A stretch of DNA of 64,000 nucleotides, from contig NZ_JAERWK010000008.1 in assembly GCF_016918035.1 (NCBI RefSeq), positions 372,001 to 436,000 on the forward strand, written 5' to 3'. The position numbers and the translations under genes are program-made. The stretch is from Nakamurella leprariae (lineage in GTDB: Bacteria > Actinomycetota > Actinomycetes > Mycobacteriales > Nakamurellaceae). Below, piece after piece: positions 44,175 to 52,921 of the stretch (the first letter of the stretch is position 1; each line of letters starts with the position of its first letter). Under the pieces are notes generated by a model, which saw only the letters and a program-made list of their open reading frames with translations, did no database searches and had not been told where the DNA came from.

Positions 44175-45206
44175 TCAGCCCGCGTCGCGGGCCAGGGCCA
44201 GGACTCGGGACGTCGCGCGCAGGTACTTCTTCCGGTAGCCGCTGCGCAGCAGCTCCTCGGTGAACAGCGCGTCCAGCGGGTCACCGGACGCGATCACCGG
44301 GATGGACCGGTCGTAGAGGCGGTCGATGAGCACCACCCAGCGCAGGCCCACCGACTGGTCGGTGATCGACCGCACCCCGAGCAGGTGGGCGCCCGTGACA
44401 CCGTCGACCAGGCGCCCGTACCGGGACGGGTGCAGCGCGGCGAGCCGGACCGACAGATCGGCGAAGTCGTCGAGCGTGCCGGCCGGGTCGGCCGCGGCGC
44501 GGCGCCGCACCTCGTCGTCGGTCGACGGGGCCGGGGCGGCGGCCAGCCCGGCGTGCCGGTAGTCCGGCCCGTCCACCCGGATGGTGTCGAACCGCGCGGA
44601 CAGCGCGTGGATCTCGCGGCGGAAGTCCTCGGCCGCGAACCGGCCCTCCCCCAGCTTGTCCGGCAGCGTGTTCGAGGTGGCGGCCAGGTGTACCCCGGCG
44701 TCGGCCAACGCGCCGAGCAACCGGGTCATCACCATGGTGTCGCCCGGGTCGTCCAGTTCGAACTCGTCGACGGCGAGCAGGGTGTGCCCGGAGAGCCGAC
44801 GGACCGTCTCGGCGAACCCGAGCGCGCCGACCAGCTGGGTGTACTCGACGAAGGTGCCGTAGGCCTTGGGCCCCGGCACCTGGTGCCAGAGCGAGGCGAG
44901 CAGGTGGGTCTTGCCCACACCGAAACCGCCGTCGAGGTAGACGCCGCGACCCTCGGCCGGTGCCGCGGCCCGACGGAACAGCCCCTTGCGGGCCGGCTTC
45001 TGGGCACGGTCGCTGATGTGCTGGGCGAACGCGGCCAGCTCGTGCAGCGCCCGGGCCTGGGACGGTTCGTCGGGCGCCGGACGGTAGGTGCTGAAGCGCA
45101 CGTCGGCGAACCGCGGCGGGGGCACCAGCGCGGCGACGAGCTCGTCCGGGCTCACCACCGGGTCGCGGTCGACGAGGCGCAGCACCGGGGCGGTCAGGTC
45201 GGTCAC
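44175..45206 (-). CDS. zapE: ZapE/AFG1-family ATPase
   Basis: ZapE (AFG1-like) is an AAA-type ATPase linked to cell division under stress in E. coli. The 343-aa product has Walker A DGGFGVGKTHLL (about 92-103), Walker B LLAVDEFELDD, sensor LAATSNTLPDKL and a C-terminal family region (YRHAGLAA, WVVLIDRLYDRSIPVIASG). GTG 45206 matches the family N-terminus and has TAGGCT 8 nt upstream. It is divergent from the reductase gene. Confidence 0.9.
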   Translation of the reverse strand: MTDLTAPVLRLVDRDPVVSPDELVAALVPPPRFADVRFSTYRPAPDEPSQARALHELAAFAQHISDRAQKPARKGLFRRAAAPAEGRGVYLDGGFGVGKTHLLASLWHQVPGPKAYGTFVEYTQLVGALGFAETVRRLSGHTLLAVDEFELDDPGDTMVMTRLLGALADAGVHLAATSNTLPDKLGEGRFAAEDFRREIHALSARFDTIRVDGPDYRHAGLAAAPAPSTDDEVRRRAAADPAGTLDDFADLSVRLAALHPSRYGRLVDGVTGAHLLGVRSITDQSVGLRWVVLIDRLYDRSIPVIASGDPLDALFTEELLRSGYRKKYLRATSRVLALARDAG

Positions 45207-45349
45207 GAGGGCCGAGCCTAGAGAGCCGACGCGCCCGGACGGACCCGCCGACGCGGCCACCACCGCAGCGCACGGCGCGCTGGTGAGCAGCATCACGCGG
45301 CCCGGGCCGACCCCGACCGGCATCCGGCACGGTCCGGGATGATGACCGG

Positions 45350-46210
45350 GTGCTGCCACACGAGCGGGTACCACCGCCGCCGACCACGACGCCCACCGAC
45401 GGATCGGTCGGCACCGGAACCGGCCACCACCCGCACCACCGGCGCCATGCACCCGACCCGGCGCGGGACCGACCCCGCTTCGACGACGACGGCCTGGCCC
45501 ACTGGTACCGCTGGCCGGCCCGGGTGACCCAGCAGCCGGTGGTCCGGGCCACCATGATCGTCTCGCTCGACGGCATGGCCACGCTGGACGGCCGCTCCGG
45601 GGGGCTGGGCGGACCGGCCGACGAGCGCCGGTTCACGCTGCTGCGCGACCTGGCCGACGTGGTGCTGGTCGGATCGGGCACGGCACGGGCTGAGCACTAC
45701 GGCGGCATCCGACTGAACGACACCCGGGCCCGCCGCCGGGCCCGGTGGGGGCTCGGCGTCATCCCGCCGCCGCTGGCCGTGGTCACCGGGCGCGGCCTGC
45801 CCGCGGACTCGCCGGTGTTCACCGACACGGTCACCCCGCCGATCATCGTGACCACCGACGCGGCCGCCGCGTCCGTGCCTGCGGACAGCGGTGCCCGGGT
45901 CCTGGTCGCCGGCACCGACCGGGTCGACCTGACCGCCGTCATCGTGGCGCTGGCCGGGCTCGGGCTGCACCGCATCTCCTGCGAGGGTGGGCCCGCACTG
46001 CTGGCCGGCCTGCTCGCCGCCGATCTGCTCGACGAGCTCTGCCTGACGGTGGCGCCGCTGCTGGCCGGCCCGGGCGGTGAGCGCCTGCTGCCCGCGGACG
46101 CCGTCCCGGCTCCGGGCAGCCGGCGGTGGCAGCTGCGGGACCGGCACGACGAGGACGACCTGCTGTTCCTGCGCTACCGGCGCGAGCACGGACCGGGAGC
46201 GGCCGAGTGA
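45350..46210 (+). CDS. Pyrimidine reductase/RibD C-terminal-domain family protein
   Basis: The 286-aa product has a disordered Pro/His-rich N-terminus of about 45 residues. A DHFR-like RibD-C domain follows: VVRATMIVSLDGMATLDGRSGGLG, DVVLVGSGTARAEHYGG, ISCEGGPALLAGLLAADLLDELCLTVAPLL. Such NADPH reductases act on riboflavin precursors or other pyrimidines; specificity is unknown. GTG 45350 lies 6 nt after GATGAT. It overlaps the next gene (GTGA). Confidence 0.85.
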   Translation: MLPHERVPPPPTTTPTDGSVGTGTGHHPHHRRHAPDPARDRPRFDDDGLAHWYRWPARVTQQPVVRATMIVSLDGMATLDGRSGGLGGPADERRFTLLRDLADVVLVGSGTARAEHYGGIRLNDTRARRRARWGLGVIPPPLAVVTGRGLPADSPVFTDTVTPPIIVTTDAAAASVPADSGARVLVAGTDRVDLTAVIVALAGLGLHRISCEGGPALLAGLLAADLLDELCLTVAPLLAGPGGERLLPADAVPAPGSRRWQLRDRHDEDDLLFLRYRREHGPGAAE

Positions 46211-47829
46211 CCTCCGCCCGGCCCCGCCGGACACCCGGAGCCCGGGCGGCGCTGACCGTGCTCTCCACGCTGGCCGTGCTCTCCGTGCTCTCCGTGCTGG
46301 CCGGCTGTACCGCCGGGCCGTCCGACCGACCGGCTCTGGCCACCTGGGGCGCGCCGACCGGCGGCACGGGCGGTTCCGGCACCGCCGCCCCGGGCACGGG
46401 GGTGGTACCGGCGCCGACCGTCCGCTGGCAGGAGTGCCCGGAGCGGGTCCCCGAGATCGACCCCGGCACCGGGCTGACCTTCCGGGTCGACTGCGCCCAG
46501 GTGCCGGTGGAACGGTCGAGCCTGGGCGGCAGTTCGATCGTCGCGCGGATGCAGCTGACCCGGGCCCGCACGGCCGAGCTGCCCGAGGACGCGGTCCCGC
46601 TCATCGTGCTGCCCGACGAGCCCGGCCGGCCGGCCGGCGACCAGGTGGCGACCGTCGCCGCGGGACTGACCGAGGACGTCCGCGGGCGGTACGCCGTGGT
46701 GGTGCCCGACCTGGTCGGCACCGGCCGGTCCGACGGCGTGGACTGCGTGGCCGACGAGTCGGTCGACACCCTCAGCACGCTGGCCGCCGACCCGACGTCC
46801 GGTGCGGGCGCCACCCGCCTCGACCGGCTGGCCCGGGACCTCACCTTCGACTGCAGTGAGATCGTCGGTGGCACCCTGTCCCTGGTCGACTCTGCGGCCG
46901 CGGCGGGTGATCTGGAGACCGTCCGGGTGGCCCTGGGCCTGCCCGAGCTGACCCTGCTCGGCCGCGGGTTCGGCGCAACGCTGGCCGGGCTGGTCATCGA
47001 CCGGACCCCGGACCGGGTGACCGCGGCGGTGCTGGACGCACCGTTCGATCCGTCGGTCGGACCGACCGGCCGGGCCGCGGACCGGGCCCGGGCGGCGGAA
47101 GCCGCGTTCGACGACTTCGCCGCCGCCTGCACGACCGGCCCGGACTGCCCGCTCGGCCCGGATCCGCGCGGCCGCATCACCGAACTGGTCGCTGGGCTCG
47201 AGGAGACCGGTGGCGTCCGCGGCAGTGTCGGGTCGGTCACCGGCGGCACCGTGCTGCTCACGCTGTTGCTCTCACTGGGCGAGCCGGCCGGGTGGCCAGA
47301 GCTGGCCGCGGCCGTGGGCGCGCTGGCCGACGCCGTGTCGGCGGGGACCCCCACCCGGGCTCCGGCGGGCGTGGTGCGGTCGCTGCTGCAGGACCGGCTG
47401 GGCGGTGACGCGGCGGCCACCCTGATGACCGGCCGGCTGCTCTACGCCTGCAACGACACCGCGGACCGGCTGCCGGCCGCCCAGCTCGCGCCGGCCGCCC
47501 AGCAGATGCGCGCCGAGGCCCCGCTGTTCGGGGCGTTCAGCGTGGGACTCGTCGCGCTGTGCTCGACCTGGCCGGCGGCCGAGCGGGCCCTCACCGGATT
47601 CAGCGTCGCCGGCGCGGCACCGATCCTGGTGCTGGCCGCGGCCGACGATCCGGTCGCGCCGGCGGTGGGCGTCCAGGCCGTCGCCCGGCAGTTGCCCTCG
47701 TCGGTCCTGGTCACCTGGCGGTCGGCGCAGCACGGCAGTTACCCCGTATCGGGCTGCGTGAGCGCCGCGGTCGACGCCTACCTGACCGACGGACACCTGC
47801 CGCCCGACCGCACCGTCTGCCCGCCGTGA
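46207..47829 (+). CDS. Lipoprotein of the alpha/beta hydrolase (tripeptidyl-aminopeptidase-like) family, nucleophile Ser missing
   Basis: The 540-aa product has a lipoprotein signal with lipobox LAGC (Cys34). The alpha/beta hydrolase fold shows VVVPDLVGTGRSDGVDC (oxyanion strand), a C-terminal Asp in AAADDPVAP and the catalytic His in HGSYPVSGC. The nucleophile elbow, normally GxSxG (GFSYG), reads GRGFG, with Gly254 in the serine position. The fold is intact and full length, so it may be a binding protein rather than a peptidase. It is coupled to the reductase gene by GTGA. Confidence 0.82.
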   Translation: MTSARPRRTPGARAALTVLSTLAVLSVLSVLAGCTAGPSDRPALATWGAPTGGTGGSGTAAPGTGVVPAPTVRWQECPERVPEIDPGTGLTFRVDCAQVPVERSSLGGSSIVARMQLTRARTAELPEDAVPLIVLPDEPGRPAGDQVATVAAGLTEDVRGRYAVVVPDLVGTGRSDGVDCVADESVDTLSTLAADPTSGAGATRLDRLARDLTFDCSEIVGGTLSLVDSAAAAGDLETVRVALGLPELTLLGRGFGATLAGLVIDRTPDRVTAAVLDAPFDPSVGPTGRAADRARAAEAAFDDFAAACTTGPDCPLGPDPRGRITELVAGLEETGGVRGSVGSVTGGTVLLTLLLSLGEPAGWPELAAAVGALADAVSAGTPTRAPAGVVRSLLQDRLGGDAAATLMTGRLLYACNDTADRLPAAQLAPAAQQMRAEAPLFGAFSVGLVALCSTWPAAERALTGFSVAGAAPILVLAAADDPVAPAVGVQAVARQLPSSVLVTWRSAQHGSYPVSGCVSAAVDAYLTDGHLPPDRTVCPP

Positions 47830-47876
47830 TCCGTGCACCCGGGCCGAACCCCGGCGCCGCGCGTACGGTGGGCCGT

Positions 47877-48290
47877 ATGACCAGCTCGAGCAAGATCGTC
47901 AAGACCGACGAGCAGTGGCGTCAGGAACTCGGTCCGCTCGAGTACGCGGTGCTCCGCGAGGGCGCCACCGAGCGGCCCTACACGGGCGAGTACACCGACA
48001 CGAAGACCACCGGCGTCTACTCTTGCCGGGCCTGCGGCGCCGAGCTCTTCCGCTCGGACACGAAGTTCGCCTCGCACTGCGGCTGGCCGAGCTTCTACCA
48101 GCCGACGGCCGAGGACCACGTCATCCTCATCGAGGACCGGTCGCTGGGCATGGTCCGCACCGAGGTCCGGTGCGCGTCCTGCGACTCGCACCTGGGCCAT
48201 GTGTTCGCCGGCGAGGGCTACCCCACTCCGACCGATCTGCGGTACTGCATCAACTCGGTCGCCCTGCGGCTGCAGACCACCGCCGACTGA
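47877..48290 (+). CDS. msrB: Peptide-methionine (R)-S-oxide reductase MsrB
   Basis: MsrB repairs oxidised methionine in proteins. The 137-aa product has the two zinc CxxC pairs (CRAC, CASC), HCGWPSFYQP and the catalytic Cys in RYCINSVAL. The ATG follows TACGGT by 7 nt, so the mRNA is probably leaderless. It lies 47 bp after the hydrolase gene. Confidence 0.96.
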   Translation: MTSSSKIVKTDEQWRQELGPLEYAVLREGATERPYTGEYTDTKTTGVYSCRACGAELFRSDTKFASHCGWPSFYQPTAEDHVILIEDRSLGMVRTEVRCASCDSHLGHVFAGEGYPTPTDLRYCINSVALRLQTTAD

Positions 48291-48410
48291 CCCACCGGCG
48301 CACGCCGCGCCGGACGGCGCTGTCACCCGGCCGTGGCCGCGCCACCCGTCCGATGGACTTCCCCGGCGTGGTTCGGAGCCGATGTCGCAGGCCGGTCGTA
48401 CTGTCGCGCC

Positions 48411-49001
48411 ATGGCGACCGCTTCATCAGTGGGGCCGGCGACCTTCCAACACGCCGTCTCCGGGCTGCGGCGCGCGGCCGTGCGGCACGAGGTGCACCTC
48501 GGGCCGCTGCCCGCACCGGCCCGGCTGGCCCCGTGGTCGCACGCCGTGTCCGCGACCGTCCGGCCGCCCGGCAGCGCGCCCGGCAGTGACGCCGAGATCG
48601 CGTCCGGTCGGCTGATCCTGCTGCACGACCCCAACGGTCACGACGCCTGGGCCGGCACGTTGCGCATCGTGGTGTTCGCGACCTGCGAGCTGGACGCGGA
48701 GATCGCGGCGGACCCGCTGCTGCCGGAGGTCGCGTGGAGCTGGCTGACCGATGCGCTGGCCGACGCGGACGCCGACCACCACGCCTTGGGGGGCACCGTG
48801 ACCGCAACGGCCTCCACACGATTCGGTGACATTGCCGGACCGCAACGAGTCAACGATCTGGAAGTTCGCGCTTCGTGGACTCCGGACGGCCCCACCGGGG
48901 CGCATCTGCGCGCATTCGCGGCAATGTTGGCCACGGCAGCGGGTCTACCACCCGAAGGCGTCACCACCATCGGTCAAGCGGCTCCCTCGAACGCACGCTG
49001 A
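48411..49001 (+). CDS. DUF3000 protein
   Basis: The 196-aa product has the DUF3000 pattern: FQHAVSGLRRAAVRHEVHLGPLPAPARLAPWSHAVSATV, GRLILLHDPNGHDAWAGTLRIVVFATCELDAEIA, and ARFGDIAGP-like TRFGDIAGPQRVNDLEVRASW. This is an actinobacteria-restricted family of unknown function, usually upstream of the RNase D and dxs genes. Here the same order holds over 15 kb. The ATG at 48411 is 6 nt after TACTGT (leaderless). The last 60 codons are less G+C-biased than the rest. Confidence 0.88.
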   Translation: MATASSVGPATFQHAVSGLRRAAVRHEVHLGPLPAPARLAPWSHAVSATVRPPGSAPGSDAEIASGRLILLHDPNGHDAWAGTLRIVVFATCELDAEIAADPLLPEVAWSWLTDALADADADHHALGGTVTATASTRFGDIAGPQRVNDLEVRASWTPDGPTGAHLRAFAAMLATAAGLPPEGVTTIGQAAPSNAR

Positions 49002-49212
49002 TCCGTTACTCTTGGTCAGGCCGTGATCCGGTTTCCGTGACGGGAACGAACTCACGGTCACCGACGAGCCGCCGCCGCACCGCACCCCGATCGGCGTCCC
49101 CTCGCGAACCAGACACACCGTGACGCGACGGGCCGGACGACCGTCCACCGCGCCACGATCACGACCGCATCCACACGGTCCGGTGCGCCGGATCCCAGGA
49201 GGAGGACGCTCG

Positions 49213-49926
49213 ATGACGACTCCGTCGTCCGGTCTCGACCCCTTCGTCGAGTCTGCCGGGCGGTACGACACCGCCGACCGTTCGTCGGTGGTCACGGCAC
49301 TGGGCGGCGCGCTGCCCAGCGGACTGCTGCCGGCGCCTCGCCAGCCGCTCGACGGCCCGACCGGCGCCTCACCGCTGGCCGGTGCCCGCGTGCTGCTCGT
49401 CGACCCCGACCGGGCCACCCGTGAGTCGCTGCGGACCTCGCTGTCCGAGATCGGCGTGGGTCGGGTCACCGAGCTGACCACCGTCGAGGAGGTCGAGCAC
49501 GTCGGCGAGCACGTGCCCGGCGGCGGCGACCTGGCCCTGGTCAGCCTGCTGTTCTCCACCGACACCGCCCGGATGGTCGCGCTGCTGCGCGCGGCCGGGT
49601 GGACCCGCGTGCTGGCGCTGGCCCCCACGGCCGACATCGGCCCGGTGATCGACGCGGTGGGCGCCGGGGTGACCGGCGTGCTCATCGGCCGTCGGGCCAA
49701 TCCGGCGGCCGCGTCGATCCCCAGTTCGATCCACGACCTGTCCAGCCGGGAGATCGAGGTCATCCGGCTGGTGGCCGACGGGCGCTCGAACAAGTGGATC
49801 GGCGACAAACTGTCGTTGTCGGCGCTGACCGTCAAGAGCCACCTCGCCCGCATCGGCCGCAAGCTCGGCACCGGCGACCGCGCCCACATGGTCGCCCTGG
49901 CCATGCGCGCCGGAGTGATCTCCTGA
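49213..49926 (+). CDS. LuxR/NarL-type regulator with atypical receiver
   Basis: The 237-aa product has an N-terminal leader, a receiver-like domain (ARVLLVDPDRATRESLRTSL) and a C-terminal LuxR helix-turn-helix (LSSREIEVIRLVADGRSNKWIGDKLSLSALTVKSHLARIGRKL). The expected phosphoacceptor segment reads LALVSLLFS with Ser in place of Asp, and the conserved receiver Lys appears missing (VLIGRR). It may therefore be controlled without phosphorylation. AGGAGG precedes the ATG. It sits directly before the RNase D gene, a common actinobacterial pairing. Confidence 0.87.
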   Translation: MTTPSSGLDPFVESAGRYDTADRSSVVTALGGALPSGLLPAPRQPLDGPTGASPLAGARVLLVDPDRATRESLRTSLSEIGVGRVTELTTVEEVEHVGEHVPGGGDLALVSLLFSTDTARMVALLRAAGWTRVLALAPTADIGPVIDAVGAGVTGVLIGRRANPAAASIPSSIHDLSSREIEVIRLVADGRSNKWIGDKLSLSALTVKSHLARIGRKLGTGDRAHMVALAMRAGVIS

Positions 49927-51191
49927 CCCAGTCGGCCGAGGCGTCCGGCGTCCCGATCCCGGACGCCGACGACCAGGCCCGACCCGAAGCACCCGTCGCC
50001 GTCCCGTTGCTCGCCCCACGCGACGGGGACGTCACCCCCGTGGTCGACCCGGTCGAGCTGCACGCCTGGCGGGACCGCCTGGCCGGCGGCACCGACCCGG
50101 TCGCGCTGGATGCGGAACGGGCCTCGGGCTACCGGTACACCGCCCGGGCGTACCTGGTCCAACTGCGGCGCCCCGACGTCGGCACCGCGCTGTTCGATCC
50201 GATCCCGCTGGGCGACCTGTCCATCCTGGACGACGTGCTGGCCGGGAGCGAGTGGGTGCTGCACGCGGCCAACCAGGACCTGGCCTGCCTGGCCGAGCTG
50301 GGGCTGCGGCCGCGGACCCTGTTCGACACCGAGCTCGCCGGCCGGCTGGCCGGGTTGCCCCGGGTCGGACTCGGACCGTTGGTCGAGCGGATGCTCGGAC
50401 TGCAGCTGAGCAAGGGGCACGGCGCCGCCGACTGGTCGACGCGACCGCTGCCGCAGGAGTGGCTGACCTACGCGGCCCTGGACGTCGAGGTGCTCGTCGA
50501 GCTGCGCGACGCGATGGCCGAGCTGCTGCAGGCGCAGGGCAAGTTGGAGTGGGCCCGGCAGGAGTTCGCGGCCATCGTCGCCGCCGAGCCGCCGGCGCCC
50601 CGGGTCGACCCGTGGCGCCGCACCTCGGGCATCCACAAGGTCCGGGACCGGCGCACGCTGGCCATCATCCGCGAGCTCTGGCGGGCCCGGGACGACCTGG
50701 CCCGGCGCCGCGACCTGGCGCCGCACCGGGTCCTGCCGGACAGCGCCATCGTCGCCGCCGCGTCCGCCGCCCCCGCCACCGAGGCGGAACTGGTCGGCCT
50801 GCCGGTGTTCGCCGGCCGCATGCAGCGACGGTCGGCTCCCTACTGGCTGGGCGCCATCACCGCCGGCCGCACCGCGCCGGCGTCCGAGCTGCCCGATGTG
50901 CGCGCGGCCGGTGACGGACCGCCGGCCCCGGCCAAGTGGTCGGCCAAGGACCCGGCGGCTGCGGCCCGGCTGACCGCCGCCCGGGCGGCGATGACCGAAC
51001 TGTCCGAGCGGGTGCAGGTCCCGGTCGAGAACCTGCTGGCGCCCGACCTGCTGCGTCGGGTGCTGTGGCAGCCGCCGGCGGACAGCGGCGTGGCCGCGGT
51101 CGCGGCGGCACTGGCCGAGCGCGGCGCCCGACCGTGGCAGGTGGAGCTCACCGCGCCGGTGGTGCACGCCGCCCTGGCCGCCCGGTCCTGA
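49923..51191 (+). CDS. rnd: RNase D-like 3'-5' exoribonuclease with HRDC domain
   Basis: The 422-aa product has the DEDD exonuclease motifs VALDAERASG, ANQDLACLAELG, DTELAGRLAG and YAALDVEVLVEL, followed by an HRDC domain (RTLAIIRELWRARDDLARRRDLAPHRVLPD). No ATG or GTG lies near the conserved N-terminus VAVPLLAPRDG. A CTG at 49923 would overlap the upstream stop as CTGA. In-frame TTG 50007 and GTG 50040 are alternatives, the last cutting into the domain edge. The start is therefore uncertain. Confidence 0.9.
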   Translation: MTQSAEASGVPIPDADDQARPEAPVAVPLLAPRDGDVTPVVDPVELHAWRDRLAGGTDPVALDAERASGYRYTARAYLVQLRRPDVGTALFDPIPLGDLSILDDVLAGSEWVLHAANQDLACLAELGLRPRTLFDTELAGRLAGLPRVGLGPLVERMLGLQLSKGHGAADWSTRPLPQEWLTYAALDVEVLVELRDAMAELLQAQGKLEWARQEFAAIVAAEPPAPRVDPWRRTSGIHKVRDRRTLAIIRELWRARDDLARRRDLAPHRVLPDSAIVAAASAAPATEAELVGLPVFAGRMQRRSAPYWLGAITAGRTAPASELPDVRAAGDGPPAPAKWSAKDPAAAARLTAARAAMTELSERVQVPVENLLAPDLLRRVLWQPPADSGVAAVAAALAERGARPWQVELTAPVVHAALAARS

Positions 51192-51235
51192 GTCGATCCC
51201 ACTCGCCGTCCACCGGTGGCCCTGGCCGGACTGGT

Positions 51236-51262
51236 TACTGGCCAGTAGCCCACTGGTAGCCT
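51236..51262 (+). promoter_or_regulatory. TACTGGCCAGTA palindrome and -10-like box upstream of fadA
   Basis: A 12-bp perfect palindrome (51236-51247) overlaps the -35 position of a promoter with TAGCCT at 51257-51262. It is well placed for repression by a TetR-type fatty-acid regulator of the fadA-fadB region. The transcript leader is about 100 nt. Confidence 0.6.
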
Positions 51263-51371
51263 GACCGCGCCGTCCTGATCCCGTGCGTCGCTCCACCAGG
51301 GACGTCCGGCTCAGCCACCGGAGGTCCGCCGACTCGTCACTCCGGGCAGGGCTGCCCGGGGGAAGGCAGCC

Positions 51372-52628
51372 ATGACACCTCCGTCCGCTCCTGCCGCCGC
51401 CACGGATGACACCGTCGCACCGCCTCCCGTTCCGGCCCGGACCCTGCACGACGTCGTCTTCGTCGAGGGCGTCCGTACGCCGTTCGGACGGGCCACCGAG
51501 CGGGGCCACTACGCCGGCACCCGGGCCGACGACCTGGTCGTCAAGGTGATCCGCGAGCTGCTGCGCCGACACCCCGAGCTGCCGCCGGCCCGGGTCGACG
51601 AGGTGGCCATCGCCGCTGCCACCCAGACCGGTGACCAGGGTCTGACCATCGGCCGGACCGCGGCGCTGCTGGCCGGGTTGCCCCGGTCGGTGCCCGGGTT
51701 CGCCATCGACCGGATGTGCGCCGGGGCGATGACCGCGGTCACCACGGTCGCCTCAGGCATCGCGGTCGGCGCCTACGACGTGGCCATCGCCGGCGGCGTC
51801 GAGCACATGGGTCACCACCCGATGGGGCAGGGCGCCGATCCGAACCCGCGGTTCGTGGCCGACCGGCTGGTCGACCCGGCTGCCCTGGTCATGGGCGCGA
51901 CGGCAGAGAACCTGCACGACGCCGACCCGAGCCTGACCCGGGAGCGGGCCGACGCGTTCGCCGCGGCCAGCCAGGCCAAGTACGCCGACGCGCTGGCCGC
52001 GGGCAGGATCACGGCCGACCTGGTGCCGGTGGCCACCCGGACCGACCACGGCTGGGGACTGGCCACCACCGACGAGCCGGCCCGGCCGGGCACGACGGTG
52101 GAGGCGCTGGCCGGGCTGCGCACCCCGTTCCGTCCGCACGGACGGGTCACCGCCGGCAACGCCTCCGGGCTGACCGACGGCGCCACCGGCTGCCTCCTGG
52201 TCGCGGCCGACGTCGCGGCCGAGCTCGGTCTGCCGATGCGGATGCGGATGGTCGGCTTCGCGTTCGCCGGGGTGGCCCCCGAGGTGATGGGCACCGGCCC
52301 CATCCCGGCCACCGAGAAGGCTTTCGCCCGCACAGGTCTCACCATGGACGACATCGGCGCCATCGAGATCAACGAGGCCTTCGCGGTGCAGGTGCTGGCC
52401 TTCACGCAGCACTTCGGGCTGGCCGACGACGATCCGCGGGTCAACCCCTACGGCGGGGCGATCGCGGTCGGCCACCCGCTGGCCTCGTCCGGCGTGCGGC
52501 TGATGACCCAGTTGGCCCGGCAGTTCGAGGAGCGTCCGGACATCCGGTACGGGCTGACCACCATGTGCGTGGGCCTGGGCATGGGTGGCACCGTCATCTG
52601 GGAGAACCCGCACTGGACCGGCGCCTGA
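51372..52628 (+). CDS. fadA: FadA-type acetyl-CoA C-acyltransferase (thiolase)
   Basis: It catalyses the last step of fatty-acid beta-oxidation. The 418-aa product has the active Cys116 in DRMCAGAMTAV, NEAFAVQVLAF, GHPLASSGVR and the second Cys in TMCVGLGMGG. A roughly 25-residue Pro/Ala-rich N-terminal extension precedes VVFVEGVRTPFGR. GGGGAAGG precedes the ATG. The fadB-like gene lies 1.2 kb downstream on the same strand, forming the beta-oxidation complex genes. Confidence 0.94.
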   Translation: MTPPSAPAAATDDTVAPPPVPARTLHDVVFVEGVRTPFGRATERGHYAGTRADDLVVKVIRELLRRHPELPPARVDEVAIAAATQTGDQGLTIGRTAALLAGLPRSVPGFAIDRMCAGAMTAVTTVASGIAVGAYDVAIAGGVEHMGHHPMGQGADPNPRFVADRLVDPAALVMGATAENLHDADPSLTRERADAFAAASQAKYADALAAGRITADLVPVATRTDHGWGLATTDEPARPGTTVEALAGLRTPFRPHGRVTAGNASGLTDGATGCLLVAADVAAELGLPMRMRMVGFAFAGVAPEVMGTGPIPATEKAFARTGLTMDDIGAIEINEAFAVQVLAFTQHFGLADDDPRVNPYGGAIAVGHPLASSGVRLMTQLARQFEERPDIRYGLTTMCVGLGMGGTVIWENPHWTGA

Positions 52629-52707
52629 AGCAACCCGACCGGGACGGACATCCGGAGGGGCCTCGGGCCGGGTGTCACCTCGACACCCGGTGCGGCGTCA
52701 GGAGGGC

Positions 52708-52905
52708 ATGGCACGACTGCTGTTCCATCTGCAGCACGTGGCGCCGTTCCCGGCGGTGGACCAGATCGGCATGGTGGTCTCCCTCGGCGGCACGGTCCTG
52801 CTGGCCACCGGCCTGCTGTGGCCGGACCCACACCGCAGAGCCGTCACATCCTCCCCCGACGCGCCGTCATCGGATCGGCGCGGACGACGCGACCCGCACG
52901 ACTGA
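52708..52905 (+). CDS. Small single-span membrane protein, unknown
   Basis: The 65-aa frame starts MARLLFHLQHVAPFPAVDQ, has one membrane segment (IGMVVSLGGTVLLATGLLW) and a charged C-terminus. GGAGGG lies immediately before the ATG with very short spacing. It sits between fadA and the NmrA-like gene. Codon bias is consistent with coding, but no family is recognised. Confidence 0.4.
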   Translation: MARLLFHLQHVAPFPAVDQIGMVVSLGGTVLLATGLLWPDPHRRAVTSSPDAPSSDRRGRRDPHD

Positions 52906-52921
52906 CCAGGGAGTGACCAGC

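Noticed and set aside
52708-52905. Treating the small membrane ORF as non-coding
   Set aside because: Kept as a low-confidence gene because it has a G+C-biased frame, a membrane segment and an adjacent purine-rich site.
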